Source: an uncultured Clostridia bacterium (GTDB lineage Bacteria; Bacillota; Clostridia; Oscillospirales; Oscillospiraceae). Taken from it: DNA of 6,869 bases. The DNA lies in the NCBI GenBank assembly GCA_947177005.1, contig CAMWSZ010000160.1, positions 1-6,869 of the forward strand. The letters are read 5' to 3'. The notes beneath the pieces are model-generated. The model saw only the letters and a program-made list of their open reading frames with translations, did not search any database and was not told the DNA's origin. Made by a program: the position numbers and the translations under genes. Positions 5,710 to 6,869 of the stretch are shown here, piece by piece. The stretch's first letter is position 1. The number at the start of each line of letters is the position of its first letter.

Positions 5710-5716
5710 GATCCTG

Positions 5717-5745
5717 TTGCTTTTGGTCAAATTCTGTGATATGCT
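5717..5745 (+). promoter_or_regulatory. Toxin promoter with extended -10
   Basis: TTGCTT (5717-5722), 17 bases, then TATGCT (5740-5745) preceded by TGA, giving an extended -10. Predicted start is near 5752, leaving a leader of about 100 bases before the toxin ATG. The first bases of the transcript form a 6-bp hairpin (gaaaga 5754-5759, tctttc 5764-5769). Confidence 0.7.
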
Positions 5746-5809
5746 GTCAGCAGGAAAGAATTATCTTTCAGCGCTGCCAGTAACGGCGGACGGTTGACCT
5801 CTCCATCCT

Positions 5810-5848
5810 GGAGGGGACTTCTTGCCCCCTCCCATGAAAGGAGGGGGG
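5810..5848 (+). promoter_or_regulatory. Structured toxin leader that can hide the Shine-Dalgarno
   Basis: CCCCCTCC (5825-5832) can pair with the Shine-Dalgarno GGAGGGGG (5840-5847). Its bases 5826-5832 can instead pair with upstream GGAGGGG (5810-5816). The two pairings are mutually exclusive: one blocks the ribosome-binding site and the other frees it. An 8-codon upstream frame (ATG 5834, stop TGA 5858-5860) ends across the toxin start. Metastable leaders that sequester the ribosome-binding site are known in several type I toxins. Confidence 0.6.
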
Positions 5849-5853
5849 TGCCC

Positions 5854-5946
5854 ATGTTGACATACTCGGAGCTGTTCCAGTTCTGTCTTGTAATCATCGG
5901 CATTTGCAGCCTGTTTTTACAGGTATATAACGGCAAAAAGAAGTAA
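5854..5946 (+). CDS. Hol_Tox-type small membrane toxin (type I)
   Basis: This 30-aa peptide starts MLTYSELFQFCLVIIGICSL and ends in NGKKK. Residues about 8-25 form one transmembrane helix with a short polar N-terminus and a basic tail. This is the pattern of the putative holin-like toxin family (Hol_Tox, related to TxpA/BsrG-type toxins), whose members begin M-V/L-T-Y-S-x-L-F-Q-F. Such peptides insert in the cytoplasmic membrane and disturb it when overproduced. The ATG at 5854 follows aaaggagg. An antisense RNA gene and its own promoter lie directly at the 3-prime end, as in txpA/RatA and bsrE-type pairs. Toxicity is inferred from family and layout. Confidence 0.88.
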   Translation: MLTYSELFQFCLVIIGICSLFLQVYNGKKK

Positions 5947-5981
5947 CCGCCCTCTGTCCCCACAGTCCGGCGGTTACTTCT
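5935..5981 (-). terminator. Terminator of the antisense RNA
   Basis: agaagtaaccgcc (5939-5951) and ggcggttacttct (5969-5981) form a perfect 13-bp stem with a 17-base loop. A T-run follows only on the minus strand (complement of 5935-5939). It therefore ends leftward, not rightward, transcription, so the toxin mRNA can read on to T2. The toxin stop codon is inside the stem. Confidence 0.85.
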
Positions 5982-6028
5982 GTAACTAATCGGAGGGGCT
6001 AACCGTCTACCGGCAGCGCCCTTTCTAT
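5935..6028 (-). ncRNA. Antitoxin antisense RNA of about 94 nt
   Basis: The leftward promoter at 6034-6062 and the leftward terminator at 5935-5981 define a short RNA with no reading frame. It is complementary to the 3-prime end of the toxin mRNA, including its last four codons and stop. This is the arrangement of type I antitoxins that act at the mRNA 3-prime end (RatA-like), usually by promoting RNase III cleavage. Ends are predicted to within a few bases. Confidence 0.78.
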
Positions 6029-6033
6029 GCTTT

Positions 6034-6062
6034 AGTATAACCGCCTGTATTCAATTTGTCAA
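6034..6062 (-). promoter_or_regulatory. Antitoxin promoter
   Basis: On the minus strand the sequence is TTGACA (6062-6057), 17 bases, then TATACT (6039-6034). This is nearly perfect sigma-A consensus and clearly stronger than the toxin promoter, as expected for an unstable antitoxin RNA made in excess. Confidence 0.87.
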
Positions 6063-6128
6063 TACCGTAAAAATACCACAAAATCCTACAAATCCGGCTA
6101 GTAAGCGATTACAAATTGTAATATTACC

Positions 6129-6169
6129 CCGCCCTCCGGTGTTGTCCGCCAGAGGGCGGCACTCTTTTT
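6129..6169 (+). terminator. Terminator T2, end of the toxin mRNA
   Basis: Stem 6129-6139 / 6149-6159 with one C-A mismatch, a 9-base loop, then actcttttt. It is the first rightward terminator after the toxin, so the toxin mRNA is predicted to be about 418 bases. The sequence repeats T1 (5667-5707) with three mismatches in 41 bases. Bases 6063-6128 between promoter and T2 are AT-rich and contain the palindrome ttacaaattgtaa. Confidence 0.75.
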
Positions 6170-6174
6170 GCTGT

Positions 6175-6285
6175 CAAAATCGTAAGCGCTTGCGATTTTG
6201 GACGGCTCAATTTTGAGCTCAGCCCAATTTTGGGCCGGGGACGAAGGGGAAATCCCCTTCGTTGCCGCTCATCGGCGGCAGCTGC
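6175..6285. repeat. Array of five consecutive hairpins or palindromes, candidate origin-type site
   Basis: Five inverted repeats follow one another almost without gaps: 6175-6200 (26 bp, one mismatch); 6205-6218 (GCTCAATTTTGAGC); 6222-6235 (GCCCAATTTTGGGC); 6241-6262 (acgaagggga/tccccttcgt, 10-bp stem); 6263-6268/6275-6280 (tgccgc/gcggca). The 8-bp palindrome gcagctgc ends the run (6278-6285). An octamer CRATTTTG recurs at 6193, 6208 and 6225. None has a proper terminal T-run. The array is intergenic, between T2 and the repressor 3-prime end. Such dense secondary structure is typical of single-strand or double-strand replication origins, primase start sites or oriT; I cannot tell which. Confidence 0.75.
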
Positions 6286-6292
6286 TACCGCT

Positions 6293-6802
6293 TCACGCCA
6301 GCAGATCGCCGTTTAACTCTGCGGCGATAGTCGGAGAGGCTGACGGTTCGTCCGTCTGTTCCCTCTCTTGCATCAATTCCCGGTAATACTCTTCCGCCTT
6401 TGCCCTGGCTTCCGCTTCATAGAGCGCGTGGGCGTCCAGTTCGGCGGCGGCGCGTTCGTCCACAAGGTTCTGTATCAACTGCCCCACGGCCAGCCGGTCC
6501 CGTTCGTCCAGCTTCAGATACGCCGCCATTATCTGACGGCCTACATCGTCCAGGCCGTACTCCTGCGCCAGCTTGTCCGCCAGAGAGTCCGGCGGAGCGT
6601 TGAACGGTTCCCCCTCGCCAGTGCGGAGCCATGTTTCATTGACATTGAAGGTCTTACAGATTAGGACAACGGCGGCATCGCTTGGATCACTCCTTCCTCT
6701 TTCAAATGTTGCGGCGGTACCTCTTTTGATACCAAGCCTGTCGGCAAACTCCTGCTGCGTAAGGTCCAGGGCCTTGCGCAATTTTTTTATGCGTGTGTTC
6801 GT
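6293..6802 (-). CDS. CI/Xre-type HTH repressor, apparent ACG start
   Basis: This protein of about 169 aa has an HTH_3 domain at residues 4-60: RIKKLRKALDLTQQEFADRL, then the recognition helix KRGTAATFERG. A linker (GEGEPFNAPPDSLADKLA) and long helices (residues 75-150) rich in Ala, Glu and Arg follow, probably for oligomerisation. There is no S24/LexA-type protease domain, so RecA-driven self-cleavage is unlikely. The start is unusual: aaaggaggtg (6818-6809) is ideally spaced for a start at 6802, which is ACG (giving MNTRIKKLRK). A GTG at 6811 lies inside the Shine-Dalgarno, and a TTG at 6853 is within the operator. It is probably transcribed from 67-95 across the circle junction. Confidence 0.85.
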   Translation of the reverse strand, partial: TNTRIKKLRKALDLTQQEFADRLGIKRGTAATFERGRSDPSDAAVVLICKTFNVNETWLRTGEGEPFNAPPDSLADKLAQEYGLDDVGRQIMAAYLKLDERDRLAVGQLIQNLVDERAAAELDAHALYEAEARAKAEEYYRELMQEREQTDEPSASPTIAAELNGDLLA

Positions 6803-6820
6803 TGGTAACACCTCCTTTCT

Positions 6821-6850
6821 ATGGTGGGTTATGGTGGGATATGGTGGGTT
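6821..6850. repeat. Three tandem 10-bp repeats upstream of the repressor
   Basis: atggtgggtt, atggtgggat and atggtgggtt are exactly adjacent with a 10-bp period, about one helical turn. They sit between the repressor ribosome-binding site and the right operator. A fourth unit adjoins the left operator at 28-37. They may be accessory protein-binding sites or leader RNA repeats. Confidence 0.85.
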
Positions 6851-6853
6851 CAA

Positions 6854-6865
6854 ACGAGTACTTGT
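6854..6865. promoter_or_regulatory. Right repressor operator
   Basis: ACGAGTACTTGT differs from the palindrome ACAAGTACTTGT in one base pair and matches the left operator at 41-52 in ten of twelve positions. Both are preceded by atggtgggttcaa. If the ends are joined, the two operators are 56 bp apart start to start, both in the leader of the repressor transcript. Confidence 0.65.
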
Positions 6866-6869
6866 ATGC

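Noticed and set aside
5727..5963. Minus-strand frame of 78 codons over the toxin
   Set aside because: Shadow of the toxin and its leader, lacking a ribosome-binding site; the antisense strand here is better explained as an antitoxin RNA.
6175..6285. CRISPR array or attC-like cassette site in the hairpin cluster
   Set aside because: The palindromes differ in sequence and there are no regular repeats with unique spacers, nor R-prime/R-second core boxes.
6198..6386. Rightward frame across the hairpin array and repressor 3-prime end
   Set aside because: Translates palindromes and the reverse of the repressor gene; no ribosome-binding site.

Overview
The window looks like a small mobile genetic element from a Gram-positive, moderately high-GC gut-type Clostridia (Bacillota; Oscillospiraceae or Lachnospiraceae are my guess). 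The support is near-consensus sigma-A promoters (TTGACA-17-TATAAT), AAAGGAGG ribosome-binding sites, a Hol_Tox-type type I toxin and a gut-Clostridia style tyrosine integrase. There are no capsid, tail, relaxase, partition, resistance or metabolic genes, and no tRNA or rRNA.

The two ends fit together. The right end holds a leftward CI/Xre-like repressor with no promoter of its own. The left end holds an orphan leftward promoter (67-95) pointing off the window. The same operator and 10-bp repeat block is present at both ends. Joining base 6869 to base 1 gives an ordinary divergent immunity region, so I read the sequence as a complete circle of about 6.87 kb (excised element, plasmid-like form or tandem array) cut inside the immunity region.

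Layout: 1-188 is the immunity and early-promoter region. 189-967 holds three small early genes of unknown function. 933-1031 is an att-like repeat. 1095-1394 is an excisionase-like HTH protein. 1391-3319 is a large primase-polymerase/RecA-fold ATPase for replication. 3369-4002 holds a HTH, terminase-small-subunit-like protein and a small partner, followed by the terminator at 4131-4171. 4180-4423 is the probable attP, with repeated arm-type sites. 4418-5587 (minus) is the tyrosine integrase. 5665-6169 is a complete type I toxin-antitoxin cassette between two near-identical terminators. 6175-6285 is a dense array of hairpins with no coding function. 6293-6802 (minus) is the repressor, followed by tandem repeats and an operator.

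How it may work: the repressor holds down the early promoter. On derepression the early genes, the excisionase-like protein and the primase-helicase would excise and replicate the element. The TerS-like protein could divert helper-phage packaging, as in phage-inducible islands. The toxin-antitoxin would stabilise carriage. The gene set resembles a very compact phage satellite or integrative plasmid. The least explained parts are the hairpin array, the inverted duplication of the att region, and two DNA-binding genes whose best-placed start codons are ATC and ACG.
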